This document shows, piece after piece, positions 8,919 to 17,309 of a DNA stretch of 64,000 nucleotides. The position numbers and the translations under genes were made by a program. Location: the NCBI RefSeq assembly GCF_031312595.1, contig NZ_CP133592.1:2108001-2172000 (forward strand), in the 5' to 3' direction. The stretch is from Methanolobus sediminis. Lineage in GTDB: Archaea > Halobacteriota > Methanosarcinia > Methanosarcinales > Methanosarcinaceae. A model generated the notes under the pieces. The model was not told where the DNA came from, ran no database searches, and worked only from the letters and a program-made list of their open reading frames with translations. The stretch's first letter is position 1; the number at the start of each line of letters is the position of its first letter.

Positions 8919-9137
8919 ATGACAGAAACAAAAATGATTCCTGTTCTGAACAAAGCATCAGAAGCGAACTATAAAGAGAATCCAGCATGTAGTACATGTG
9001 GAAAAGGTGGTTGCTGTAGTGGGTTTGGGATTACAGCAGGATCTGAGAAAGAGGTAGTATACAGAAACGTATTCCTGTACCTGTCCATGGGAGCAATTAT
9101 CTTTGGAGCCACTTATCTGTCCATATTGTTTCACTGA
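8919..9137 (+). CDS. Small Cys-cluster membrane protein, 72 aa
   Basis: I do not recognise this family. The N-terminal half is soluble and contains CSTCGKGGCC, four Cys within ten residues (about 24-33), a spacing able to hold a metal or Fe-S centre. A single membrane helix (about 49-68, NVFLYLSMGAIIFGATYLSILF) ends the protein, placing the Cys cluster on the N-terminal side of the membrane. AAGGTCGG lies before the ATG. It stands alone on the plus strand, convergent with the next gene. A role in redox or metal handling at the membrane is inference from the Cys motif alone. Confidence 0.55.
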   Translation: MTETKMIPVLNKASEANYKENPACSTCGKGGCCSGFGITAGSEKEVVYRNVFLYLSMGAIIFGATYLSILFH

Positions 9138-9176
9138 GAAAACACTATCAGGAGCGTATTATGGAATAGATTCCTG

Positions 9177-9554
9177 TTAATGTTCCGACAATAAAACCAC
9201 TATTCCTATTATAGAAATAATTCCTTCTCCTCTTATCATTAAGTATGCAGAGAGAATTAACAGGGCCAGCAGGAACAAAGTTTTCGAGAGATCTTTTATG
9301 GGTCCGTATTTTCGAACAATATTGCTCTTAACTTCCAGATTTTCTATTCTGTAACCCCTTATTGTCTCCACTATATCTGTAAACCCTTTGGGCATTTCCT
9401 TTAGAATGGTCAGATATTCATTAGCTTCAAACTGAATTCCTTCTACAGCTTTACCGGGAGAATATCGTTCCCTGAGAACTTTGCCAATAAGTTCATCAGC
9501 ATCAGATATTATTATACTTTTTAGCTTGATTTTTTTATTATAAACCACTGCCAA
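9177..9554 (-). CDS. Hypothetical protein with C-terminal membrane segments, 125 aa
   Basis: Unrecognised. A soluble charged domain (residues 1-85, including VLRERYSPGKAVEGIQFEAN) is followed by two closely spaced hydrophobic stretches (about 90-106 and 111-123) that could form a hairpin in the membrane. The start is uncertain: the frame opens at a TTG (9554) with an alternative GTG two codons on, and neither has a clear ribosome site. It converges with the 72-aa gene and diverges from the S-layer-like gene. Confidence 0.5.
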   Translation of the reverse strand: MAVVYNKKIKLKSIIISDADELIGKVLRERYSPGKAVEGIQFEANEYLTILKEMPKGFTDIVETIRGYRIENLEVKSNIVRKYGPIKDLSKTLFLLALLILSAYLMIRGEGIISIIGIVVLLSEH

Positions 9555-9679
9555 GTTAAAAACTGCAATTCCAATGTTTATGACATATTTTCAGTATCAT
9601 TAGTTCGAAACATATATTTCCTCTCAAAATAAATGTACTTTATAGTAGAATCCCTATCTTTTAACAGGTGGGGGATATA

Positions 9680-12001
9680 ATGAAAATCAAACAAATCATA
9701 CACATTTGTTTTGCAACACTCTTTATTTTTCAGGAACTGGTTTCAGGTGTGACAATAGCTGATGCCATAGAAGCCAAAGGACCGATATACAATGGTAATG
9801 ATCTTACAGATATAATCGGTGACTCTTCATCGGATTTTATAGAAATGAACGTAAAGAATTTCCGGGGATTCTATTATGACGTTGACGGGGGAATTTCCAC
9901 AGAATATCTCAGGATCTATGGTGGAAACTATGTCTCAGATAGGACTATTAACGAACAAGGTCTCGAATACACAAGTTCTATAATGTCCGCAGACTATGAA
10001 TGCATAGCATGGGAAGCAGATTCCTATTATGTCATGGGTCTTTTTGGGGATGTATATGTTCCATTAAAAGCTGATACTTCACTCCAGCTTGCCAGATTAA
10101 TAATGGATGATGGAAACAGATATACAATAATAGAAGGCCAATCATTCAAACTTGGTGAAGGGTATACGATTACACCAGGACAAATAGATGCAAAAATGGG
10201 CACAGTATATCTCGAACTTTCAAAAGATGGTAATTTTATCGATGCTGAAACCCTTGATATTTCAAACGGGGAAGCAACGTGGGTATACAAAATAAATGTT
10301 GCAACTAAAACTAATGCCGAAGTAATGAGAATACGTGTTACAGATGCATTTCAGGGTCAAGCTGGCAACCTTATGGTAGTAGAAGGCATCTGGTTGACTG
10401 ACTTCAAAAATAGCATTGAGATTGTGACTGGTGATACTTATGGCGTATTTGAAGTAGAGAATCTGCCTGTGAATAGTTGTGACCTTATTCTGAAAAACAA
10501 TGTTCCAATAACACTGAGCTCAGGCTCGGTACAGGAACTTATGGATGAACTTAGGTTTGTAGTAACAGACTCATCAGAATACTTAGAGTTTTACCTTACC
10601 AATGAACCTGTGGATATTTCAGTTTACAAGCCGGATTTGGTGATAGTATCTGCCAACAGATGGAGTTTAACAGAGAATGGAGAATATCTTTCTATATATT
10701 TAGACATTCTCAACCAGGGTTTCATTCCCTCAGATAGCACTTCAGTCCGCATTGAAATAATGGATCCTGAGTGGCCTGAAATTGAAGCTGAAACCGATGT
10801 TCCGGCTTTGGACTCCGGGGAGGATGTAACTGTAATAATTGAAGTATACATTCCTGAAGAACTGCATGGAACAACCCATAATTTTGCCATCGAAATCGAT
10901 CCCGAGAATTACATCTCAGAGATGGATGAGAACAATAACCTAATAGAGACACCTGTTATCTATATTCCAGAGCTTCTTCCTGATCTGGTAATCACAGATG
11001 TCAGCTCTTATGTTACTGAAAATTATCTGGAGATTTATGTTGATATTGCAAATCATGGAACCGCATTTGCGGATTCATTTATTGTTTCTACAGTTTCATC
11101 AGAGACTTCTCACCAGTGGTCTTACTCGGAAAACGTAGTCGATGGTCTTTATCCCGGTGAAGATATTACTCTGGAAATTGTGCTGGAAATACCGGATGGC
11201 CTGCCTGGACAATCTAATATCGATATCATTGTTGATCCTGATAATACAATAAAAGAGCTTGATGAGAGCAACAATGCATGGTCACAGGAAATGATTGTGG
11301 ATGAGAGTATCGGCAGGGCACCGATAGATGAATTCTCCGATGATCTCCTGGAACCAGAGACTCAACCAGAGTGGCACGATCTGGATATTTTATTGGGAAT
11401 CATTCTTCCCATTGCAGTTATCGGTGGATTTTTAGTTCTCTACCCAAGGTTAGTAAAACTCAAATGGGAGGCAAAAGCAATTGAAAAATGTCTGGAAGAT
11501 TGTCCTCCTGGTACAGAATATTGTCTTAAGGAAATATGCCTGAAGCCTGGTTCGTGTAAGATTACAAAACTTCATCTAAAAGCCTGCACATCTGAAGATT
11601 GCAAAAAGAAGACGATAGAAGGGGACATTATCTCTGATTTGAATCGGATTCGTACAGCATCCTATCAGAGTGAGAATCCAGATGTACTGCTACATGAAGT
11701 GGAAACTCTGGCTTCTAAAATCCTGGAAGTGATTATCTTATGGTTAACCGGAAAAGCCGAATCTTATGATGTTTCCATATCTGCAGATATTGATCTGGGT
11801 GAAGCGACTTGTAAATACACGCGGTATATCTGCAATCAGGATAGTAAGCCCGGTAAAAATAAGTCATGGGAAAAGACTGTAAAAGGCTGCAACCGTAGTA
11901 TAGGTACTTTAAATGATTTTGATATTGAAAAGGCTAATATTTCTGAAAAATTGCAACAGGATTTTAGTCGAATGATGATGCAATTCATAGAGGGAGTTTA
12001 A
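9680..12001 (+). CDS. Surface protein with S-layer-type and CARDB domains and a Cys-rich inner tail
   Basis: About 773 residues. A signal peptide covers about residues 1-28 (HICFATLFIFQELVSGVTIA). The next part to about 290 follows the Methanosarcinaceae S-layer domain pattern (FRGFYYDVDGGISTEYLRI, then YTITPGQIDA and YLELSKDG). Two CARDB-like beta domains follow (about 320-430 and 435-545), each ending with a DPDNTIKELDESNN-type turn. A membrane helix at about 565-588 (ILLGIILPIAVIGGFLVLY) and positive residues put the last 180 residues inside the cell; this tail has about ten Cys. Canonical S-layer proteins end at or just after the helix, so this looks like a sensor or anchor built on S-layer parts. 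ATG 9680 follows a strong GGTGGGGG; a GTG at 9668 overlaps that site. Confidence 0.78.
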   Translation: MKIKQIIHICFATLFIFQELVSGVTIADAIEAKGPIYNGNDLTDIIGDSSSDFIEMNVKNFRGFYYDVDGGISTEYLRIYGGNYVSDRTINEQGLEYTSSIMSADYECIAWEADSYYVMGLFGDVYVPLKADTSLQLARLIMDDGNRYTIIEGQSFKLGEGYTITPGQIDAKMGTVYLELSKDGNFIDAETLDISNGEATWVYKINVATKTNAEVMRIRVTDAFQGQAGNLMVVEGIWLTDFKNSIEIVTGDTYGVFEVENLPVNSCDLILKNNVPITLSSGSVQELMDELRFVVTDSSEYLEFYLTNEPVDISVYKPDLVIVSANRWSLTENGEYLSIYLDILNQGFIPSDSTSVRIEIMDPEWPEIEAETDVPALDSGEDVTVIIEVYIPEELHGTTHNFAIEIDPENYISEMDENNNLIETPVIYIPELLPDLVITDVSSYVTENYLEIYVDIANHGTAFADSFIVSTVSSETSHQWSYSENVVDGLYPGEDITLEIVLEIPDGLPGQSNIDIIVDPDNTIKELDESNNAWSQEMIVDESIGRAPIDEFSDDLLEPETQPEWHDLDILLGIILPIAVIGGFLVLYPRLVKLKWEAKAIEKCLEDCPPGTEYCLKEICLKPGSCKITKLHLKACTSEDCKKKTIEGDIISDLNRIRTASYQSENPDVLLHEVETLASKILEVIILWLTGKAESYDVSISADIDLGEATCKYTRYICNQDSKPGKNKSWEKTVKGCNRSIGTLNDFDIEKANISEKLQQDFSRMMMQFIEGV

Positions 12002-12334
12002 TTCATTAAAAAGGCAGTTAAGCTTTGCAGTTGAGTTTGCTGCTTTTATCCATTTTCAGAAACAAGAGTTGATTTTATTATTAGTTACTTATTCATCTTT
12101 TAATATTAATATTAATATTAATATTAAAAAATACTATATGTTTTATTCTCCACACTTTATGAAAAGATGTGGTAAGATTTATACCTCAAAACTACGAATA
12201 TATTATTGCAATAACCAAATGTAACCTACGGTGTACAATATGGAATATGCAAAAAATAATGCATGTGAGCTTTATTTTTGTAAATCAGGTTTGAGAGATA
12301 GCAGTCTTTTTATAGATCCAGGGGTTGGTCCATT
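12002..12334. other. AT-rich intergenic stretch, 333 nt
   Basis: No gene is seen. It contains the TAATAT tract listed below and several TATA-like runs, presumably including the promoter of the DUF5658 gene. Confidence 0.5.
12101..12126. repeat. Simple repeat (TAATAT)n
   Basis: About four units of a 6-bp TAATAT/TAATATT-phase repeat, without a gene. A second simple tract, (ATT)n, occurs at 12986-13007. Both lie in the AT-rich accessory region and may simply be slippage products. Confidence 0.8.
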
Positions 12335-12631
12335 ATGTCTTTCCTGAAAGACATGAAGGCAGTGTTGCTTCTCTATGTTTTGGGTGACACCTTTACTACT
12401 ATTTATGCTTTAAAGACAGGTCATTTCTATGAGTTTAATCCTGTATTGTCTAATATTTTCCACACATATGGATTTACTTCACTTATTCTTTTGAAGATTG
12501 CTATTTTGCTTGTAATGTATCATGTCTACAAAAATGCTGACCGGTATTACTGGAACATAACACGATATTCTGTTGCTTTCATTGGCCTGCTTACAACATT
12601 GAGTAATACGCTAGCATTTTTTCATGGTTAA
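12335..12631 (+). CDS. DUF5658 family membrane protein, 98 aa
   Basis: Three hydrophobic helices (about 8-25, 44-63 and 76-95) with the opening LLLYVLGDTFTTIYALKTG and the FNPVLSNIF turn that I associate with the small DUF5658 membrane family. The paired Asp/Thr in the first helix and Asn-Pro after it are typical of that group. Its role is unknown. A GGGGTTGG run precedes the ATG. It is monocistronic: the next item downstream is an ATPase gene fragment. Confidence 0.7.
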   Translation: MSFLKDMKAVLLLYVLGDTFTTIYALKTGHFYEFNPVLSNIFHTYGFTSLILLKIAILLVMYHVYKNADRYYWNITRYSVAFIGLLTTLSNTLAFFHG

Positions 12632-12689
12632 ATAGTCTAAGTGCAAAATAAGTGATCACTACTAATTTTCTCTGCCTTAATGCTTTTAA

Positions 12690-12866
12690 GAAAATTTATC
12701 TTATAAAAAAGAACGTGAGTTAAACGGTCTGCTCGCCAGCATGAAGAACTTCAGGATGAATGAAGGATTAATAATCACATCCGGTGAGTTTGGAGAGAAT
12801 GAGATTGATGGGAAGAAAGTTAGATATGTGCCGTTGTGGTATTGGATTTTGAAAGAAAATACCTGA
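12690..12866 (+). pseudogene. 3' fragment of an archaeal AAA ATPase (DUF4143/DUF234 type)
   Basis: An open frame of 58 codons without a start reads KKERELNGLLASMKNF, then NEGLIITSGEFGENEIDGKK and VRYVPLWYWIL before TGA. This is the usual C-terminal end of archaeal ATPases of the DUF4143/DUF234 kind, which finish with EGLIIT, E-I-[DE]-GKKI and VPLWKWLL. Everything upstream, including the Walker motifs, is missing and the frame is closed by TAA at 12687. It is therefore a remnant of a deleted gene. The family identification is by pattern memory. Confidence 0.7.
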
Positions 12867-13063
12867 AAATTTAAATCTCACTTCTTCCCTCTGTTCTTCT
12901 TATCCCTCTCATATATCAACGTACTTTTTCCCGAGACGCTATGCGTTATCTTGTCGATATTTCGACATCCTTCACTTAGTTAAAAATTATTATTATTATT
13001 ATTATTTCCAGATCAATATCGTGTAATCTGATAGTCACTTAGTAAAAAATACAAAGAAGCAAC

Positions 13064-13405
13064 CTACTGTTGCCCCTTCCTCAAACTCTTCATTCTTTCA
13101 AGTTCAGCCTCAAGTTCCTGGATCTTCAGCTCATCGATCTTATCGGTAAGCTCGTCCAGTTCCTTGTCTGCCATTTTTACAGAATCGTGGATCTTTTCAA
13201 GAATATTCTTTTCCAGACTGAGTTTTTGTCTCTTTGTTTCACTGACAAGATCCTCAACAAGTATTTTTCCTTCTTCCTTGCTAAGTTTTCCGGAATCAAC
13301 TTTTTCTTTAACGAATTCTCTGATCTTCTCTTCTGAAAGTGCTGCAAGTCCTGCACCGATAAGTGCTGCTGCTCCTAAAAGACCGACCTTTTTCATTTTA
13401 TCCAT
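13064..13405 (-). CDS. Phasin-like coiled-coil protein, 113 aa
   Basis: A short hydrophobic N-terminus (KKVGLLGAAALIGAGLA) is followed by a long charged helical region with LSKEEGKILVEDLVSE and a C-terminal heptad-like stretch (LTDKIDELKIQELEAELERM). This layout is that of phasin-family or PhaI-like proteins, which coat granules or associate with membranes. No polyhydroxyalkanoate gene is nearby, so the biological role is open. The frame extends to 13447, but ATG 13405 has a perfect GGGAG site and begins at the conserved hydrophobic part. Confidence 0.7.
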   Translation of the reverse strand: MDKMKKVGLLGAAALIGAGLAALSEEKIREFVKEKVDSGKLSKEEGKILVEDLVSETKRQKLSLEKNILEKIHDSVKMADKELDELTDKIDELKIQELEAELERMKSLRKGQQ

Positions 13406-13654
13406 ATTAAAACTCCCACAGGTTAATTTTCGTAAATAAACTGACATACAATGTTTAAGTTCAATCCCAAAGTCTGATCAACATTGTATTAACATAAGTA
13501 AATGGGAGTTCAAAATATATCAAATAGATGGAACTCTATAAGAATCAATATAAATTAGTTCGCATTCATTAAAAAGAGAAGGGCACTACAGAAATCTGAT
13601 TATTCACAGGTTCTGTAATTTCAGTTAAAATTGAACAATATATACTAAGATCTA

Positions 13655-13876
13655 TTAATGGTGGTGGCCACAGCCACAGCTTCTCCCGAGGAATGTGGAA
13701 ACCCTGTGTTTAAGGTGGTGAACCTGATGCTCGGTCATATCATCAAGAATGTCCTTATGTTCAGTATCAATATGCTCAAACATATTCTGCTCAACTTCAT
13801 CAAGGCTGTCTCCAATTGCCATATAGTTACAGCCATCGATCCCTACATCACTGCATTTAACCATTTTTATTTTCAT
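13655..13876 (-). CDS. DUF1059 family protein with a C-terminal Cys/His tail
   Basis: A 73-residue protein. MVKCSDVGIDGCNYMAIGDS and the following helix VEQNMFEHIDTEHK match DUF1059, a family of small proteins with a Cys near the start, a second Cys in the GCNY/DCDY element and a His in HI..EH. Here an extension ends in SCGCGHHH, adding two Cys and three His and suggesting metal binding. Function is unknown. The start could be Met1 or Met5. It stands alone between two short intergenic regions. Confidence 0.78.
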   Translation of the reverse strand: MKIKMVKCSDVGIDGCNYMAIGDSLDEVEQNMFEHIDTEHKDILDDMTEHQVHHLKHRVSTFLGRSCGCGHHH

Positions 13877-13999
13877 AAAGTCTGCTCCGGTAGTTAGGAA
13901 TGGGATAAATGCAGGTAGTAGGATATAAACTTAGTTTTCAAACGAATTTTTCCAGATTGGTAACATATTTATCGCTAAGAGTCAATCATATTTTGAAAC

Positions 14000-14533
14000 A
14001 TGAAGATCAATGACCTTAAAGCCATCCTGAAATTCAGTTCAAGAGAGGAAGCCATATTTGGAAGATTCGACATTCCTAAGGATGCATTCTATCCCATGAT
14101 CCTCTCACTGAAAGTTGGAGGTGCATGGAGCTATTCCACAGATGACCTGAAAAGCATCTCTGTGATGAAAGTCTTCACGGATTACGATAAAGAGAGTAAA
14201 ACAGGTCATACTATTGAAGAAGTCTGGTTGTTACTGAATCCTGAGTGGATATCAAAGGAAGGAATTGTTCACAGGCTGGAAAAATGTGGTGGGAAAGATG
14301 AACGTTCTCTTGTTACTAGACCATATTCAGTTACACTCAAGGCTGAAAGAATAATAGTTGCCTCAATCAGCACTGCAAAAAAGAAGATCTTCGTAAAAGA
14401 ATCAACTGAAAAAACAGTATCATTCTCCGGTCCTTCTGCATTCTATGCTGCACATGAGATGGAACATCTGGAACATGTGGAAATAGAAGGACTTCCCATG
14501 TGGGCTTTTGAATATGAAGAAGTAAAGGACTGA
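14000..14533 (+). CDS. Hypothetical protein, 177 aa
   Basis: I do not recognise this protein. It is soluble, mixed alpha/beta, without signal peptide or membrane helix. Notable are the WSYSTDDLKSISVMKVFTDY and EVWLLLNPEWISKEGIVHRL stretches and a late HEMEHLEHVEIEGLP run containing three His and several Glu within about 12 residues, which could be a metal site. Normal codon use and no competing frame support coding. It precedes the TPR gene by 180 nt. Confidence 0.6.
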   Translation: MKINDLKAILKFSSREEAIFGRFDIPKDAFYPMILSLKVGGAWSYSTDDLKSISVMKVFTDYDKESKTGHTIEEVWLLLNPEWISKEGIVHRLEKCGGKDERSLVTRPYSVTLKAERIIVASISTAKKKIFVKESTEKTVSFSGPSAFYAAHEMEHLEHVEIEGLPMWAFEYEEVKD

Positions 14534-14679
14534 ACTTCACATTTTAATGTCTCAACTAAGTCATTAATTAAGGCATATCTTTTTATATACTTCATACATG
14601 CATTAAAAATGCAAATACAGTTATTAAATAGATAAACAATTTAATAACTGGGTTAAAGGTACTGATTATTTCACTCTAT

Positions 14680-14695
14680 CCGGAAAGCTTTCCGG
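14680..14695. promoter_or_regulatory. Perfect 16-bp palindrome in the leader of the TPR gene
   Basis: CCGGAAAGCTTTCCGG is a perfect palindrome lying 18 bp before the ATG at 14714 and just before its AAAGGTG ribosome site. It is GC-richer than the surrounding leader. It could be a dimer-binding operator or a small RNA hairpin over the translation start; the sequence cannot decide. Confidence 0.45.
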
Positions 14696-14713
14696 TTTGA
14701 AAAAGGTGTTTAC

Positions 14714-15835
14714 ATGGGAATGTTAGATGACGTAAAATCAAAGAAAAAGCAGAAAGCTGCTGAGAACTGGATTAAAATGGGTGATTCAGCCAAAACGATT
14801 GAAAAACAGGTTGAATATTACACTAAGTCACTGGATATAGATCCTTACAGTGCTGAAGCATGGTTCAAGAAAGGCCAAGCTCTTGAAAAAATGGGACGCT
14901 TTGAAGAAGCCAAAAAAAGCTTTGATCTTGCCATAGAAGTCGACCCGGATTATCAGGGTCTTATCGGAGGTTCCTACAAACCTTCTGCTGATGTTCCTTC
15001 CTCTTTATTAGTTGAAGAGGATTTAAATGAGGTAGAACCTCCTGAATCTGTAATTGAAGAAGAACTGATGGAAGAAGAATTCATTTATGAGCCAGAGACC
15101 ATTGACGCTGAAGAACCTTCAGATGAGGGTATTTCCTCATATAGACCACCTGTTGGTGATGAATCGATATTCAGCAACATGATATCAAATAATGATTCTG
15201 ATAATGAACCATCATATTCAGATGAAGATCATGTTGAAGAGCAAGAAGAGTTCATCGAAGAAATCGACACAGAACCTGAAATATTTGCTGCACATGATTC
15301 AGAATATGAATCCCGTGAAGAACCAGAGGAGATTGTTTTCGGAGGTAGTTCTATTTCTTCATCAGAACCCACTGAAGATAATGTGATCTCAGGTTCTCCA
15401 TCAGTTGCTGAAAGAGATGAACCATCTGTATTATCATCTCCTGAACCTATGGAAGAAAGGGAGGATACATTCTCATCCCCATCCTCTACAGCACCGGAAG
15501 AACCTGTTTCTTCAAATACAGCTGATGAGAATATCATAGGAAGATCCAAGCCTAAATCAATATGGTCTCCATCTGCAAGCACTTCGGCAAGCACTCCGGC
15601 AAGCACTCCAGCAAGCACTCCAGTAACCGCTTCAGTTCCTCCAACGTCAGAAGCACCAAAAAGACAAACATCAGGATATGAAGCACCTTCCGGCAGTATA
15701 GCAGTTTCTAAACCAGTTGCAATTTCAGGAGCTGATCTTGTGGACATAAGGATACCATTGAATGAAACTCTCAAGTTCTGGGCAGTCGGCGTTGTGGCAA
15801 TGCTTATTGTCCTGATTCTCTCCAGGATACTTTGA
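14714..15835 (+). CDS. Tail-anchored TPR protein with a long acidic linker
   Basis: 373 residues. The N-terminal 90 hold at least two tetratricopeptide repeats (AWFKKGQALEKMGRFEEAKK, preceded by a VEYYTKSLDIDPYSAE repeat), a protein-binding scaffold. Residues about 100-275 are Glu/Ser/Pro-rich and surely disordered. About 283-305 is a Ser-Thr-Ala-Pro tract built on repeated ASTP units, encoded by a tandem GCAAGCACTCC(A/G) DNA repeat at about 15577-15625. A single hydrophobic helix at the very end (WAVGVVAMLIVLILSRIL) predicts a tail-anchored protein with the TPRs in the cytosol. No catalytic domain; partner unknown. A 212-codon antisense frame over this gene is a composition artefact. Confidence 0.82.
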   Translation: MGMLDDVKSKKKQKAAENWIKMGDSAKTIEKQVEYYTKSLDIDPYSAEAWFKKGQALEKMGRFEEAKKSFDLAIEVDPDYQGLIGGSYKPSADVPSSLLVEEDLNEVEPPESVIEEELMEEEFIYEPETIDAEEPSDEGISSYRPPVGDESIFSNMISNNDSDNEPSYSDEDHVEEQEEFIEEIDTEPEIFAAHDSEYESREEPEEIVFGGSSISSSEPTEDNVISGSPSVAERDEPSVLSSPEPMEEREDTFSSPSSTAPEEPVSSNTADENIIGRSKPKSIWSPSASTSASTPASTPASTPVTASVPPTSEAPKRQTSGYEAPSGSIAVSKPVAISGADLVDIRIPLNETLKFWAVGVVAMLIVLILSRIL

Positions 15836-15960
15836 GACTGTAATATCACAGGTTTAAGGAATTCCAATTAAAAACAGAGATGTCCGTTTTCAGGATATCT
15901 TTATTCTTTTTTATGTTTTCTTAAGTTTAAACGTGCTTTTCAAAATGCTTGGTTCATTAT

Positions 15961-17268
15961 TCATCCGATAAATATCCAGTAAACAAATATCTGCACTATG
16001 GTGAGAGGTATTCCAATTCTGGCAAATTCAATGAATCCAAGTGAGATATTACCCCTGCGTTCGGCGTTCTGTATGATGATAACATTGCTTGCAGCACCCA
16101 GGATTGACAGGTTTCCTGAAATAGTACTTCCTGCTGCAAGTGCCACAAAATCCCCGGTGCTGGCATTGGCATGCAAAAGTATGGGTATATAAAGAGCCAC
16201 CAGTGGAACGTTGGATATTAACTGGCTGAGCGTTACACTTATTGTAAGGATCATTGGCACTGTGCTGATGTCAATTTCGGATGAAGAGATAATATTCTGG
16301 AAGAATCCACTGTCCCATACACTTTCCATTAGTATGAACATGGCCACGAAAAAAATAAGGGTGTGCCAATCCGTATTTTTCAGTACTTCTTTTCTTCTTT
16401 CACTGAAAATGAGAATCGGTATTGAAGCTATCAGAGCTATGTATGTGAGTTTCAGGTCGAAAAGTTCTGTCAATCCGGTTATTGCCAGTAGTATCTTTAC
16501 ACAAACAAGGAGCAATACAAGTGCCAGTGAAGTTCTGGAAAGTCCTGCAAGTTTCTGATCGCTTATAACCTGCTTTGAATGGCTCAGCACAGTTGAAGTG
16601 AAATTCTTCCGATATGCAATTCTCAGGAATAAGTATGCAATTAATAGGTTAATGGCAGTTGGAAGAAGCAGATGTTCCATAAATGCAATAAATGGATTCG
16701 GTATGCAACTTTCAATTGCTATCAGAAGATTCTGGGGATTACCTATTGGGCTTATTACACTTCCAGTTGTCACTGCAAAAGCAAGGCTCATAAGAAGCAG
16801 TTTTGGATCAATATGATGGTCCTTTGCAAGCAAAAGCACTACTGGAGTTCCGATTATAGCAAGTGTGTCATTCATAAGAAAAGCTGAGGCAAATCCCATT
16901 CCAAAAAGGATGTACAGCACTACCAGATCAACGGAACCTGCGGTTTTAAAAAATCGATACGAAAGGTGGGAAAGATAACCACTCATTTCAAGAGCCTGTC
17001 CTATAGTGAACATTCCAAAAAGGAATAGTATAACATCGATATTGACAGCTTTAATGGCGGAAGCTATTGAGATCTGGCCTGTCAGAAGCACTGCGGCTGC
17101 ACCAAGTGACATTATCTGCCAGATGCCAAGTCTCACATTTCCAACCTGTCTTACGGCTGTAAGAAAGAACACAACGGCTAGAATCACTAATGGTATTATC
17201 ACTGTAGCTTCAAATCTGCCGGTTTGCTTAAATATTTTACTTAGAACTCTGCTCCCGTGTACTTTCAA
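15961..17268 (-). CDS. SLC13/ArsB/NhaD-type permease
   Basis: A 435-residue integral membrane protein with about eleven helices, of the ion transporter superfamily that includes ArsB, NhaD and SLC13 anion carriers. The two inverted-repeat signatures are visible: MNDTLAIIGTPVVLLLAK with SVISPIGNPQNLLIA in the first half, and ISNVPLVALYIPI with LSILGAASNVIIIQNAE in the second. The substrate (carboxylate, arsenite, sulfate or Na+/H+ exchange) cannot be told from sequence. The start is a TTG with AAGGATAAG before it. It is divergent from the FAH gene with only 41 bp between starts, so the promoters overlap. Confidence 0.82.
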   Translation of the reverse strand: MKVHGSRVLSKIFKQTGRFEATVIIPLVILAVVFFLTAVRQVGNVRLGIWQIMSLGAAAVLLTGQISIASAIKAVNIDVILFLFGMFTIGQALEMSGYLSHLSYRFFKTAGSVDLVVLYILFGMGFASAFLMNDTLAIIGTPVVLLLAKDHHIDPKLLLMSLAFAVTTGSVISPIGNPQNLLIAIESCIPNPFIAFMEHLLLPTAINLLIAYLFLRIAYRKNFTSTVLSHSKQVISDQKLAGLSRTSLALVLLLVCVKILLAITGLTELFDLKLTYIALIASIPILIFSERRKEVLKNTDWHTLIFFVAMFILMESVWDSGFFQNIISSSEIDISTVPMILTISVTLSQLISNVPLVALYIPILLHANASTGDFVALAAGSTISGNLSILGAASNVIIIQNAERRGNISLGFIEFARIGIPLTIVQIFVYWIFIG

Positions 17269-17309
17269 TACTTATCCTTATCTAGAATGAAAACAAAACA
17301 GTCCCACTA

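Noticed and set aside
12878-12980. 34-codon minus-strand frame ending GKSTLIYERDKKNRGKK
   Set aside because: The end looks protein-like and might be a gene remnant, but it is too short and I cannot place it in a family.
15229-15867. 212-codon ORF antisense to the TPR gene
   Set aside because: A shadow of the Glu/Ser/Pro-rich linker: GAA, TCA and CCA codons read backward as TTC, TGA-free Ser/Gly/Val codons. No domain and no start signal.
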